From NCBI GenBank assembly GCA_965243545.1, contig OZ251573.1:806001-870000 (forward strand): a DNA stretch of 64,000 nt. Reading direction: 5' to 3'. The stretch is from CATQHW01 sp965243545. GTDB lineage: Bacteria; Spirochaetota; Spirochaetia; SZUA-6; Bin103. Shown piece by piece: positions 1 through 8,119 of the stretch; position 1 is the stretch's first letter, and each line of letters begins with the position of its first letter. A program made the position numbers and the translations under genes. The notes beneath the pieces were generated by a model that saw only the letters and a list, made by a program, of their open reading frames with translations, was not told the origin of the DNA and did no database searches.

Positions 1-154
1 CCGCCGCCGCCACGCGATCGATGGCCGCCAGGTAGTGGTCGATCTCCTCGGCGGACAGCGCGTTCTCGATCCTGATCAGGCCCCGCTCGCGGAACTCTCG
101 CCACTGGCCGTCGGTAAAGCCCGGCGGGGCGGCGCGCAGTCGGTCGTCGCTCAT
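1..154 (-). CDS. Phytanoyl-CoA dioxygenase (PhyH)-like protein, N-terminal fragment
   Basis: Only the first 51 codons are inside the window; the gene runs off the left edge. The start ATG at 154 is preceded by a good ribosome site (GAGGAGG about 6 bases upstream). The visible protein begins MSDDRLRAAPPGFTDGQWRE and continues with an alternating helix pattern (FRERGLIRIENALSAEEID), the usual N-terminal lead-in of PhyH-type Fe(II)/2-oxoglutarate oxygenases, where a 'G-[FLY]-[ILV]' strand precedes a helix starting 'LSAEEI'. The metal-binding HxD...H residues are outside the window, so substrate and activity cannot be judged. It diverges from the DUF1801 gene at 241. Confidence 0.55.
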   Translation of the reverse strand, partial: MSDDRLRAAPPGFTDGQWREFRERGLIRIENALSAEEIDHYLAAIDRVAAA

Positions 155-240
155 CGTCTTCCTCCTCGCGGGGGTACCGTGCCCCGAAAACGGCAGTTGA
201 CGGAACCGCCCGGCGTTCTTCGAGCCGGCGGCGGGGTAGA

Positions 241-687
241 ATGGGCGCCATGGAACGAATAGCGACTCCGCCGGAGGAGTACATCGCGTCGCTGCCGGCG
301 GAGGTGGGCGCCGACCTGGCGGCGCTCGACCAGCGGATCACGGCGGCGCTGCCCGGGCACGGCCGCGTTCTGTGGGCGGGCGTCTTCTGGGGCGGCAGCG
401 AGCAGACGATCATCGGCTACGGCGACATGTCGTACGTGCGATCCGACAAGCAGGAAGTGCGCTGGTTCCTGGTCGGGCTGGCGCGCCAGAAGAACTACTA
501 CAGCGTCTACGTCAACGCGGCCGACGGCCGGCGCTACCTTGCGGAGGCGTACGCCGGCAGGCTGGGCAAGGCGAAGGTGGGCAAGAGCAGCATTACCTTC
601 CGCAAGCTGGCCGACGTCGACCTGGACGCGCTGATGGAGCTGATCGAGCGCGCCGGGAAGCTGACGCCGCCCGGCGGCTCCGCGTAG
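241..687 (+). CDS. DUF1801 / YdhG-like small protein
   Basis: A 148-residue soluble protein of the DUF1801 (YdhG/YjbR/CyaY-like fold) type. It has an N-terminal helical part (TPPEEYIASLPAEVGADL), then the strand-rich core with 'VLWAGVFWGGSEQTIIGYG', a WFLVGLARQKNYYSVYV stretch and the terminal 'LDALMELIERAGKL' helix. DUF1801 members have been linked to iron handling and to small stress proteins, but no reaction is established. Two starts are possible, 241 and 250 (MERIATPPEE); neither has a strong ribosome site. No signal peptide or membrane segment. It stands alone: convergent with the glycosylase gene at 701 and divergent from the fragment at 1. Confidence 0.6.
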   Translation: MGAMERIATPPEEYIASLPAEVGADLAALDQRITAALPGHGRVLWAGVFWGGSEQTIIGYGDMSYVRSDKQEVRWFLVGLARQKNYYSVYVNAADGRRYLAEAYAGRLGKAKVGKSSITFRKLADVDLDALMELIERAGKLTPPGGSA

Positions 688-700
688 CCGCGGCGGACCT

Positions 701-1240
701 TCATCCGCGCGGGATTCCTGCCGAGCGTAGCGCCGCGCGCCATTCGTCGAGGGCCGCGGCGCGGGACTCCGGCGTGTTCCAGTGGAGCGGCCGGGGGCTG
801 GTCGACGGCAGCTCGGCAACCTCGGCCGGCAGCGCGCCGAAGTGGCGCCGCCACTCCCGCAAGCGGCGCCCGTTGAGCAGGATCGGGAACGGACCCTGCC
901 CGGCCAGCAGCGCTCCGATCTCGTTGGGCTCGGCGTCCCGGATGCGGTCGTCGCCGGAGCCCTGCCGCCGAACGCGCCCGTACAGGTCCCAAATCGCCAA
1001 GCCGCGGCGCCGCACCGCCGCGATCCGCTCCGCGTACGGCGCGTCCGGGTCCTCGACCACGCCGCAGTGGGCCAGCACGCGCCAGAACCGGTTCTGCGGG
1101 TGCGCGTAGTACTGCCCTGACGCCAGCGACGCGACGCTCGGAAAGGAACCGAGCACCAGGGCCACGATCCGCCCGCCGGGCAGGATCGGCGGCAACCCCC
1201 GCAGCAGCGGCAGGCCCCGCTCGCCGGCATTCCGCGTCAC
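701..1240 (-). CDS. DNA-deoxyinosine (hypoxanthine-DNA) glycosylase, UDG superfamily family 6
   Basis: A 179-residue protein that should excise deaminated adenine (hypoxanthine) from DNA as the first step of base excision repair. The family signature is clear: 'VLGSFPSVASLASGQYYAHP' at about residues 28-47, followed by QNRFWRVL (the catalytic-pocket Asn of the family lies in this stretch), then 'AIWDLYGRVRRQGSGDD' and the C-terminal 'STSPRPLHWN' loop that replaces the HPSP motif of other uracil-DNA glycosylases. Length fits the family (150-180). The start is a GTG at 1240; no in-frame ATG is nearby. It is convergent with the DUF1801 gene. A second, unrelated UDG-superfamily enzyme (family 4) is at 62749. 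Confidence 0.8.
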   Translation of the reverse strand: MTRNAGERGLPLLRGLPPILPGGRIVALVLGSFPSVASLASGQYYAHPQNRFWRVLAHCGVVEDPDAPYAERIAAVRRRGLAIWDLYGRVRRQGSGDDRIRDAEPNEIGALLAGQGPFPILLNGRRLREWRRHFGALPAEVAELPSTSPRPLHWNTPESRAAALDEWRAALRSAGIPRG

Positions 1241-1416
1241 GGCAGCTTCCGCTCAGTTGGTCCGCTTCGGTCTTCCACCTTGCCTGTAATCCTGATATTC
1301 GCCGATAATGGGTTTCCGGGTAGTCTACATCCGCGTAGGCCACCGATTGCGGTGGTCCGCGCGCCGGAGCCCCGGCCAGGCACTCAGCGCTGGTGCGGAC
1401 ACAGGAGAGACGACGG

Positions 1417-2778
1417 ATGTTGAAACGCCTTACGGTCACCCAATTCAAGGCATGGAGCAGCTTGGACATGCGGCTCGGCAAGGTGACCGGCCTGTTCGGC
1501 GAGAACAGCTCCGGCAAGAGCAGTGTTCTGCAGTTCCTGCTGTTACTCAAACAGACCAAGAATGCAACGGACCGGGGGCTGGTGCTGGACTTCGGCGGAC
1601 CGAACGAGCTGGTGAACCTGGGACAATACCAGGATATAGTGCATCGATGCGACACGAAGTCGAACATCGAGTGGTCGCTGGATTGGTATTTGAGAACCCC
1701 TCTGAAGATCGACGACCCGATGCGGCGCATCGGCAACGTGATGATGGAGGGTAATCGTCTACAATCAAGTACCGAAGTTGGAGTAGAGAAGGGACTACTA
1801 GCGGCTAAGTGGTTGATGTACCGATTCGCAGAGACCGATTTCTGCATCCGTCAAAGAACGAAGTCTTCCGACAGATTCGACCTCTTTTCGCGGGGCGCTC
1901 ACCCGTTTGCTTTCAGTGGCGATGCGTTGACTGGGACACCGTTGCCGGGCCCGGTCAAGACTCACATTTTTCCTGATCAGGCGCGCACGTACTACCAGAA
2001 CACCAGCTTTCTGAGCCGGTTCGAAGCCGCATACGAGACACTGATGGACCGGATTTTCTATCTCGGTCCTCTCCGAGAGCCGCCACAACGGGAGTACCGC
2101 TGGTCGGGCGCAAGCCCGGCCGACGTCGGACCGCGCGGCGAGCGTAGCGTCGACGCCATACTGGCAGCTACGGCACGACACAGACGGATGAACACTCGGG
2201 AGGGGGAGCGGAACAGGAGCTTTCAAGCAGTAATCTCGCGTTGGCTGCAAAGGATGGGATTGATCGATTCGTTCAAAATGCAGGAAGTTGCGCCCGGGTC
2301 CAGCCTGTACCAAGCTCGCGTCCAAAAGAACCGAGGTGGTCCGGAGACGATGTTGACCGACGTCGGTTTTGGCGTCTCGCAGGTGCTGCCGGTCCTCGTC
2401 CTTCTGTATTACGTACCCCGAGGCTCCATTGTATTGATGGAGCAGCCGGAGATACACCTGCACCCATCCGTACAGAGCGACTTGGCGGACGTCATGCTGG
2501 CCGTTGCGAAGCGGCGGCGCGTGCAGATCGTCGTCGAAAGCCATAGCGAGCACCTCCTGCGCCGGTTTCAGCGCCGCGCAGCAGAGGGGAAAGTCTCTTC
2601 GTCAGACCTGAAACTCTACTTTGTCTCCAACCAGAACGGAGAAGCGCAATTGAACGATCTGAAACTGAATAGGTGGGGGCAGATCGAGAACTGGCCCGAA
2701 CACTTCTTCGGGGATGAAATGGGGGAGATCGCTGCGATCGGCAAGGCGTCTCTGCAAAGGAGGATCGACTCAAAATGA
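1417..2778 (+). CDS. DUF3696-type AAA (ABC-like) ATPase
   Basis: A 453-residue ATPase of the AAA_15/AAA_21 (SMC/OLD-like) class with a C-terminal DUF3696. Walker A is GENSSGKSS at residues 28-36; 'YLGPLREPP' is a family hallmark near the middle; then come a signature-like 'DVGFGVSQVLPVLV', Walker B in 'SIVLMEQPEIHLHPS' and the switch histidine in 'VESHSEHLLRR'. The tail 'WGQIENWPEHFFGDEMGEI' is typical DUF3696. The ATG at 1417 is chosen because AGGAGAG sits 7 bases upstream. The next gene (PIN nuclease) starts in an ATGA overlap, so the two are translationally coupled. Known relatives occur in phage-defence and toxin-like pairs where the ATPase senses or restrains a nuclease; that role here is inferred. 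The stretch is less GC-rich than its neighbours, suggesting transfer. Confidence 0.75.
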   Translation: MLKRLTVTQFKAWSSLDMRLGKVTGLFGENSSGKSSVLQFLLLLKQTKNATDRGLVLDFGGPNELVNLGQYQDIVHRCDTKSNIEWSLDWYLRTPLKIDDPMRRIGNVMMEGNRLQSSTEVGVEKGLLAAKWLMYRFAETDFCIRQRTKSSDRFDLFSRGAHPFAFSGDALTGTPLPGPVKTHIFPDQARTYYQNTSFLSRFEAAYETLMDRIFYLGPLREPPQREYRWSGASPADVGPRGERSVDAILAATARHRRMNTREGERNRSFQAVISRWLQRMGLIDSFKMQEVAPGSSLYQARVQKNRGGPETMLTDVGFGVSQVLPVLVLLYYVPRGSIVLMEQPEIHLHPSVQSDLADVMLAVAKRRRVQIVVESHSEHLLRRFQRRAAEGKVSSSDLKLYFVSNQNGEAQLNDLKLNRWGQIENWPEHFFGDEMGEIAAIGKASLQRRIDSK

Positions 2779-3263
2779 GTGCGTACGTGGTGGATACGAA
2801 CGTCGCCGTCGCCGCGAACGGCCGGGACACCCATGCGGACGATGCATGCCAGCTGCGGTGCATCCGGATTCTTGAAGACATCTGCGCTCATGGGGTAGTC
2901 GTATTGGATGATAGCGACGGTATCTTCAAAGAGTACTGCAAGCACCTTAGTTTCTCCGGCGTTCCGGGTGTGGGCGACAAGTTCTTCAAGCACGTCTTCG
3001 ATCACATGTATGGCGGAACGCGGGTGTGGCGGGTTTCGACTCCGTTGTCCGACGACGAACGGCGCGGCTTCGAGGAACTTCCCCGGAACGATCTTGACCC
3101 GTCCGACCGAAAGTTTCTGGCTGTGGCGGTGGTTGGCCGCGCTGCCATTCTCAGCGCGATGGACAGCGACTGGGGCGAGCAGGAGGCACTGACCGAACGG
3201 CTGGGGGTTCCGGTGGAGCAACTGTGTCCGCAGCACGGTGCCAAGCAGACGGCAGGCAGGTGA
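2775..3263 (+). CDS. PIN-domain nuclease coupled to the DUF3696 ATPase
   Basis: A 162-residue protein with the layout of a PIN (VapC-like) ribonuclease. The first acidic residue is in 'YVVDTNVAVAANG' (Asp7), an acidic pair is in 'VVVLDDSDGIFKEY', and 'DPSDRKFLAVAV...ILSAMDSDWGE' supplies the C-terminal acidic cluster. PIN domains cleave single-stranded RNA, often tRNA, with two Mg ions. It starts inside the stop codon of the ATPase (ATGA), leaving no room for separate expression. No antitoxin resembling VapB lies nearby, so the ATPase is the probable partner or regulator; this is inference. The RNA ligase gene begins only 24 bases downstream in the same direction. Confidence 0.7.
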   Translation: MSAYVVDTNVAVAANGRDTHADDACQLRCIRILEDICAHGVVVLDDSDGIFKEYCKHLSFSGVPGVGDKFFKHVFDHMYGGTRVWRVSTPLSDDERRGFEELPRNDLDPSDRKFLAVAVVGRAAILSAMDSDWGEQEALTERLGVPVEQLCPQHGAKQTAGR

Positions 3264-3287
3264 CTTGACTCGCGAGCTCCGGGCCAG

Positions 3288-3989
3288 ATGTTGAAGTATC
3301 CCAGGACGCCGTATTGGCCGTACTCGCCGGGAGCGCCGCGGGACGGTGACGGCTTGGCCGACGCTGCTCAGTTCGTCGGCCGGCCGGTGGTCGTTACGGA
3401 GAAGCTGGACGGCGGCAACACGCTGCTCTGGCGGGGCCGGGTGTACGCGCGCAGCGTGACGGCGCCGTCGGCCGGCAAGTGGATGGCGATGGTGAAGAAG
3501 CACCACGCCTGGAAGGTGACCGAGCCGGACGTGTTGCTCTACGGCGAGGACATCTACGGCGTGCACAGCATTGAATACGACGCCGTCCCGGAGGATGAGA
3601 CGTTCTATGCGTTCGCGTTGCGGATGGCCGGCGGCCGGTTCGCTCCGTTTCACGCGCTGGTGAGCTATGCCCGGGAACGGACGATCCCGGTGGTCCCGAT
3701 TCTGTTCGAGGGGACGTTTGCGGCGGTCGACGACCTGCGCGGCTTCGTGAGCGGGGAGCACCGGCAGCCGTCCGCGCTGGGCGGCGCGCGGGAAGGGTTG
3801 GTGATCCGGGCGGCGGACGGATTTCCGGCTGAGGAGTTCCGCTCGAACGTCTGCAAGAGCGTGCGCGCCGGGCACGTCCAATCGGAGGAGCACTGGTCGG
3901 TGAACTGGCGGCCGTGCCGCATCACGAACCGCCGTAGCCGCCGGAGCGGACGGAGCCGTCGAAGCCGAGTGAGCGCTGATGCATGCTGA
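3288..3989 (+). CDS. ATP-dependent RNA ligase family protein
   Basis: A 233-residue nucleotidyltransferase. The adenylation motif I is 'VTEKLDGGNT' (Lys about residue 38); further ligase motifs are RVYARS, 'LLYGEDIYGVHSIEY', FYAFAL (motif III), REGLVIR (motif IV) and a motif V-like 'CKSVRAGHV' near residue 190. The family (RNA_ligase, Rnl2-like) joins RNA ends through a Lys-AMP intermediate. It follows an ATPase/PIN pair with a 24-base gap, which suggests an RNA break-and-repair neighbourhood. The last 20 or so residues are almost all Arg/Ser and are encoded over the 3' end of radC on the other strand (a 68-base convergent overlap), so this tail may be non-conserved read-through. Length is short but within range for bare ligase domains. 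Confidence 0.7.
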   Translation: MLKYPRTPYWPYSPGAPRDGDGLADAAQFVGRPVVVTEKLDGGNTLLWRGRVYARSVTAPSAGKWMAMVKKHHAWKVTEPDVLLYGEDIYGVHSIEYDAVPEDETFYAFALRMAGGRFAPFHALVSYARERTIPVVPILFEGTFAAVDDLRGFVSGEHRQPSALGGAREGLVIRAADGFPAEEFRSNVCKSVRAGHVQSEEHWSVNWRPCRITNRRSRRSGRSRRSRVSADAC

Positions 3990-4677
3990 TGAAGCCGCGC
4001 TGGCCGATCACGACGTGGTCCAGGACCTCGATGTCGAGCAGCTCGGCGCTTTTGCGGATGCGGCGGGTCACGGAGACGTCTTCCCGGCTGGGGGTGGGAT
4101 CGCCGGACGGATGGTTGTGGACGATGATGACGTTGGGGCAGTTCTCCCGGATGGCCGGCCGCAGCACCTCGGCGACGCGGATGGACGCCTCGCACACCGT
4201 CCCCTGGTAGATCTCGCGGATCAGCATCACTTCGTGTTTCGTGTTGAGCAGCAGGATGCGGAGCTGCTCCTGGTCCAGATGCGCCATCTGCGTCCGGAGC
4301 AGATGGTAGACGTCGTCCGGCACCCGGATCGCCGGCCGGTCGGAGGGGGCCGGGCCGGCGGCGCGCCGTCCCAGTTCCAGCGCCGCCAGCACCTGGCACG
4401 CCTTTGCCTGGCTCACCCCGTCGATCCCGCACATCTCCGTAAACGACGCCCGCGCCAGGCCGGCCAGCCCGTCGAATTCCGACAGCAGCCGCGCGGAGAG
4501 CTGCATGACGTTCTGGCCGACCATGCCGGTGCGCAGCAGGATGGCCAGCAGCTCGGGGTTGGAGAGCTGGCCGGCGCCGGCCAGGCGCAGGCGCTCCCGC
4601 GGCCGTTCCTGCGCCGGCAGGTCGCGGATCGTGAGGGTCCGGCCGGGAACGCCGGCCGCGTCATCGAAGTGTTCCAT
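3922..4677 (-). CDS. radC: RadC-family JAMM/MPN domain protein
   Basis: A 251-residue RadC protein. The N-terminal half has the helix-hairpin-helix-like region ('LSNPELLAILLRTG', 'CGIDGVSQAKACQVLAALEL'); the C-terminal half carries the JAMM metal site 'VHNHPSGDPTPSREDV' with the upstream Glu in MLIREIYQGT. Length and order are standard (220-250). RadC proteins are metal-dependent hydrolase-fold proteins whose exact cellular task is unsettled; they are often mobile-element or recombination associated. The ATG at 4677 has no strong ribosome site. The gene converges on the RNA ligase with overlapping 3' ends and lies downstream of malate synthase on the same strand, with 49 bases between. Confidence 0.88.
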   Translation of the reverse strand: MEHFDDAAGVPGRTLTIRDLPAQERPRERLRLAGAGQLSNPELLAILLRTGMVGQNVMQLSARLLSEFDGLAGLARASFTEMCGIDGVSQAKACQVLAALELGRRAAGPAPSDRPAIRVPDDVYHLLRTQMAHLDQEQLRILLLNTKHEVMLIREIYQGTVCEASIRVAEVLRPAIRENCPNVIIVHNHPSGDPTPSREDVSVTRRIRKSAELLDIEVLDHVVIGQRGFISMHQRSLGFDGSVRSGGYGGS

Positions 4678-4726
4678 CTACCCCGATATACGGACGGCGC
4701 GTCGGCGGCGCTTCAAGCGCCCCGCT

Positions 4727-6622
4727 TCAAGCCGCGGAAAAGTCGAGGTTTTCGGTGATGCGCGTGCCGTCGCGGGCGAACTCCTCGACATAGCGCCGTA
4801 TGCGCTCGCGCGCCGTGCCGAGATCGTGGTTGTTGAGGTTGAGGTTGAGCAGGTCGATGTACCACGGCGCCTTGACCGGACTGCCGACGTAGACTTCGGC
4901 GATCTCCCGCGCGATCGGCAGCGTGGTGGTCTTGGACTCGTCGTGCACGTCGCGGTCGCCCGCGGCCAGCAGCTTCGCGTACTCCTCCTCAAGCAGCCGC
5001 GCGAACAGCGCCGCGTCGAAGCGCGCGCCGGCGGCGATACCGGTTTCCTCGTCGGCGTCGGTCACCGCCGCGCCCTTGCGCAGCCACTCCCACAGGATGC
5101 TGAGGCGTATCTCGCCGGTCGCCATGTCCTCCATCAGGTACAGCACGTCGTCGTCGCCGAAGTGATCGGCCGGCTTGAGCGCCGCCGCCTGCATCCCCCG
5201 GCCGAAGGCGTTGCCGTACTGCAGGGCCACGCTCAGCAGGTCGCGCGCGCCGCGGATCGTGCGCGGGGCTCGCTCCAAGGCGAGGAGCCGGTCCGCGTCG
5301 GCGGCCGTATAGGTGAGCGGCGGGAACGGCCGGCCGAGCTGGTTGAGTTCCCCGGCGCGCTCCCAGACCGGCCGGACGACGCGCACCATCTTCCAGTGGG
5401 CGACCCACTTGCCGCTGGCGCCGGCGCGCTGCTCGCGCTCCGCGCCGGCCACCGCCTTGGCCATCGACGCGGCAACCCCGTCCGCCGATCCGACCGGGAT
5501 GTTCGGCTCCATGCCTCCCTGCCAGAGGGCGCAGCCGCCCGTTGCGTCCGGGGTGTTCACGGCGCGCCGCACGCGGTCCTCGTAGGCGTGCATGTAGCCG
5601 TAGGTCATGGTGATGGCGTCGATATTGGGGTTGATGAACCGGTCGTCCCACGCCATCGCGTCGGAAACGCTGTTGATGTAGTCCCAGCGCCCGGTGTTGA
5701 AGCCGACGAAGCGCGCGCCGAGCGCGGCGCGTATCTCCATGAGCTGAAACGAGGCTTCGATCTGTTCGACCAGGACGTAGGTCTTCACCGCGCCGGCCGC
5801 CAGCCCCAGATGCCCCTCCATCGCCGTCAGCAGCCGATGCCAGAAAGCCGCCTCTTCGGCGGTCTGTATCTTGGGCAGGTAGAGCACGACCGAGGCGCCG
5901 CGCGCGCGCAACGCCGCGTGATTGGCGGCCACGTACAGGGCGGCGTCGACGATGGAGGCGGACAGGCCGGCGCCGTCCGCCATGCGCACGTGGCGGTCGT
6001 CGAGGTGCAGGCCGCGCGCGCGGAAGATCGTCGTGGTGAAGTCGAGCTGCGCGCGCCAGTCGTCGATGATCGGACGGCCCAGAAAGCCGCGCGCCCAGAC
6101 GTTCATCTCGCCGGCGACTCCCTCGGCGGCGGCCAGGAACTCCGGCGCGCGGGCGATGCCGAGGCGGAGGTTGCGCTGATTGTCGAGCGACATCGTCGCG
6201 GTCTGCCCCAGGGCGTCCTCGCCGTCGAACATCCAGCCGTCGGCGCCCGACAGCAGCGCGTAGGCGACGTTGCGGATGCTGCGCGGCAACGGCGCGCCGG
6301 GCTTGGCCCCCGGGCCGGTCCCCTGGATCCACTGCCGCTGCAGGTCGCCGGGAATCGCGCTGCCGGTGAACCGGCCGGCGCGGGCGTCGGCGGCCGTGAT
6401 GTCCGCGCCGGCGATCGTCGCGTCGGGGGGCAGGAAGTCGATGCGGCGCCGCTCGCGCGCCCGTTCGGTGCGGCGGGCGATGCGCCGCCTCATCAGGTCA
6501 CGGCGCTGTTCGTTCAGTTCCGCCAGCGCGGCGATGGTGTCGAGCGCCGCGGCGGTGTAGACGTCGTCGTACTGCCGCGCCAGATCGCCGCGGATCTGCA
6601 CGGTCCCGTTGAAGGATGTCAT
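4727..6622 (-). CDS. aceB: Malate synthase (A-type family)
   Basis: A 631-residue protein of the malate synthase family, which condenses glyoxylate and acetyl-CoA to malate in the glyoxylate cycle. Visible landmarks: 'GWMFDGEDALGQ' (family DxEDs loop), 'SLDNQRNLRL', 'VLYLPKIQTAEEAAFWHRLL', 'TYVLVEQIEAS' (metal-binding Glu region), 'ARFVGFNTGRWDYINS' and, near residue 510, 'LMEDMATGEIRLSILWEW', matching the C-terminal catalytic Asp segment. It is about 100 residues longer than typical A-type enzymes. The extra length is mainly an Arg-rich N-terminal stretch (residues 35-65) and insertions. ATG 6622 is used; a TTG lies one codon upstream. No isocitrate lyase is in the window, so a complete glyoxylate shunt cannot be shown. 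It is divergent from the ThuA-like gene. Confidence 0.75.
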   Translation of the reverse strand: MTSFNGTVQIRGDLARQYDDVYTAAALDTIAALAELNEQRRDLMRRRIARRTERARERRRIDFLPPDATIAGADITAADARAGRFTGSAIPGDLQRQWIQGTGPGAKPGAPLPRSIRNVAYALLSGADGWMFDGEDALGQTATMSLDNQRNLRLGIARAPEFLAAAEGVAGEMNVWARGFLGRPIIDDWRAQLDFTTTIFRARGLHLDDRHVRMADGAGLSASIVDAALYVAANHAALRARGASVVLYLPKIQTAEEAAFWHRLLTAMEGHLGLAAGAVKTYVLVEQIEASFQLMEIRAALGARFVGFNTGRWDYINSVSDAMAWDDRFINPNIDAITMTYGYMHAYEDRVRRAVNTPDATGGCALWQGGMEPNIPVGSADGVAASMAKAVAGAEREQRAGASGKWVAHWKMVRVVRPVWERAGELNQLGRPFPPLTYTAADADRLLALERAPRTIRGARDLLSVALQYGNAFGRGMQAAALKPADHFGDDDVLYLMEDMATGEIRLSILWEWLRKGAAVTDADEETGIAAGARFDAALFARLLEEEYAKLLAAGDRDVHDESKTTTLPIAREIAEVYVGSPVKAPWYIDLLNLNLNNHDLGTARERIRRYVEEFARDGTRITENLDFSAA

Positions 6623-6730
6623 CAAGGCGGTATAGTAACGGTTGAGCGCGATCGCTTCTCACACAGGCCGGCGTCCGCATGATCGGGTAGAGTGGGGGCC
6701 GCGCCCCGCGCCGGGGAGGAGGCCGAACGT

Positions 6731-7525
6731 ATGAGCCTACGCGTCACCGTCTGGAACGAGTTCGTCCACGAACGGAGCAACGAGTTCGTCCGTAGCATCT
6801 ACCCTGACGGGATTCACGAGCGGATCGCCGGCCACCTGCGCGCGCAGCCGGGATTGGAGGTGCGGACCGCCACGCTCGACCAGCCCGATCACGGATTGAC
6901 CCCGGAGGTGCTCGGCGCCACCGACGTGCTGCTGTGGTGGGGCCACGCCGCCCATGACCGGGTGCGCGACGACATCGTCGACCGCGTGCAGGATCGCGTA
7001 CTGCACGGCATGGGACTAGTGGTGCTCCACTCCGCCCACTTCTCCAAGATATTCAAGCGTCTGATGGGGACCAGCTGCGGCCTGACGTGGCGCGAGGCGG
7101 CCGAGCGCGAGCGGCTCTGGGTGGTGAGCCCGAACCATCCGATCACGCAGGGCTGCGGGCGCTTCATCGAGATTCCGAACGCGGAGATGTACGGCGAGTT
7201 CTTCGACGTCCCCGACCCGGACGAGCTCCTGTTCGTGAGCTGGTTCGAGGGAGGCGAGGTGTTCCGCAGCGGCGCGGTGTGGCATCGCGGCCGGGGCCGC
7301 ATCTTCTACTTTCGGCCGGGCCACGAGACGTTTCCGATCTACCACAACCCGCAGGTGCTGCGCGTGCTGACCAACGGCGTGCGCTGGTGCGCGTTCGCCG
7401 GCAACGACCGGATGGTGACCATCGGCCAGGCGCCCAACCAGAAGGAGCCGTTCGAGGAACTCTCCGCCAAGGACTACGTCGTCGGCGCGCTCCGGCATCC
7501 GCCGGCGTCCGGCGCGGCCCGCTGA
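6731..7525 (+). CDS. ThuA-like (trehalose utilisation / glutamine-amidotransferase-fold) protein
   Basis: A 264-residue cytoplasmic protein beginning 'MSLRVTVWNEFVHERSNE', with the ThuA layout: 'IYPDGIHERIAGHL', 'TDVLLWWGHAAHDRV', 'GLVVLHSAHFSKIFKRLMG', 'NHPITQGCGRFIEIPNAEMY', and the terminal 'GRIFYFRPGHETFPIYHNP' followed by 'VLTNGVRWCAF'. The fold is a class I glutamine-amidotransferase-like fold; related proteins accompany trehalose or other sugar catabolism, but the reaction is not firmly known. The ATG at 6731 is preceded by GGGGAGGAGG 9 bases upstream. The gene stands alone on its strand, divergent from malate synthase, with a 108-base shared upstream region. Confidence 0.8.
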   Translation: MSLRVTVWNEFVHERSNEFVRSIYPDGIHERIAGHLRAQPGLEVRTATLDQPDHGLTPEVLGATDVLLWWGHAAHDRVRDDIVDRVQDRVLHGMGLVVLHSAHFSKIFKRLMGTSCGLTWREAAERERLWVVSPNHPITQGCGRFIEIPNAEMYGEFFDVPDPDELLFVSWFEGGEVFRSGAVWHRGRGRIFYFRPGHETFPIYHNPQVLRVLTNGVRWCAFAGNDRMVTIGQAPNQKEPFEELSAKDYVVGALRHPPASGAAR

Positions 7526-7584
7526 CCGGGACCGGACCGGCCCTGGCCGGACTGCGGCCCGCTGCAGGGAATTGCGCGGCCGTA

Positions 7585-7627
7585 CCGTTGATTTCGGTCG
7601 AAAATCAGCGGTAGCGCCGTTGATTTC
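7585..7627. promoter_or_regulatory. Inverted and direct repeats of CCGTTGATTT
   Basis: The 10-mer CCGTTGATTT at 7585-7594 faces an inverted near-copy (AAATCAGCGG, 7602-7611; one mismatch), and CCGTTGATTTC recurs in direct orientation at 7617-7627. Three copies within 43 bases, 31 bases ahead of the GTG of the broken DUF4143 ATPase, look like an operator or a stem-loop. There is no T-run, so it is not a classical terminator for the ThuA-like gene that ends 59 bases earlier. Confidence 0.4.
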
Positions 7628-7657
7628 CATGATCTGAGCGAGTACGGTCCGGGGACC

Positions 7658-8060
7658 GTGTACACTCGAGCGCTCGACGTCCAAAGGCTTGCCGCCCGCA
7701 AGTCGCTGTTTCTGTTCGGCCCCCGCAGCACCGGCAAGACTACGCTGCTCCGCGCCCAGTTCGGCCCGCGCGCGATCGTCGACCTGCTGCGCAGCAGCGT
7801 GTACCTGCCGCTCGCCGAGCAGCCCTGGAGTGGAGGTCGACTTTCTGATCGGTTCGGCGGCGGCGGTCGAGGTCAAGTCCGCAAGCCGCGTATCCGACCG
7901 CGACCTGCGCGGTCTGCGCGTCCTGGCCGAAGAAAACGCAACGGCAGCGTTGTTCCTGGTCTCCTTCGACGAGTTGGACCGGCGCACCGACGACGGCATC
8001 CGCCTCCTGCACTGGCGCACGTTCCTTGCCGAACTCTGGAGCGGCGCGCTGTTCGAGTAG
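7658..8060 (+). pseudogene. Decayed AAA_14/DUF4143 ATPase (N- and C-terminal remnants joined)
   Basis: The left part starts with GTG at 7658 and gives 'LAARKSLFLFGPRSTGKTTL' (Walker A of DUF4143-type ATPases) through about codon 50. From about 7830 the reading frame shifts by one and continues with 'PGVEVDFLIGSAAAVEVKSA', 'FLVSFDELDR' and a normal C-terminus ending at 8060; this is the nuclease-like C-terminal end of the same family (EVDF...EVK). Intact members are about 380-420 residues, so roughly 250 residues of the middle (Walker B and most of DUF4143) are missing and the join is out of frame. It is a dead gene produced by internal deletion. Confidence 0.75.
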
Positions 8061-8119
8061 ACGGCGCCGCATTCACCCACGGAAATACCGGATAAACGGA
8101 TTCGCAGGGATGCGGCCCG

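Noticed and set aside
4505..6682. A 725-codon open frame antisense to malate synthase
   Set aside because: High GC leaves the antisense strand open; the product is Arg/Gly/Val-rich without motifs, and the minus strand encodes a clear malate synthase.
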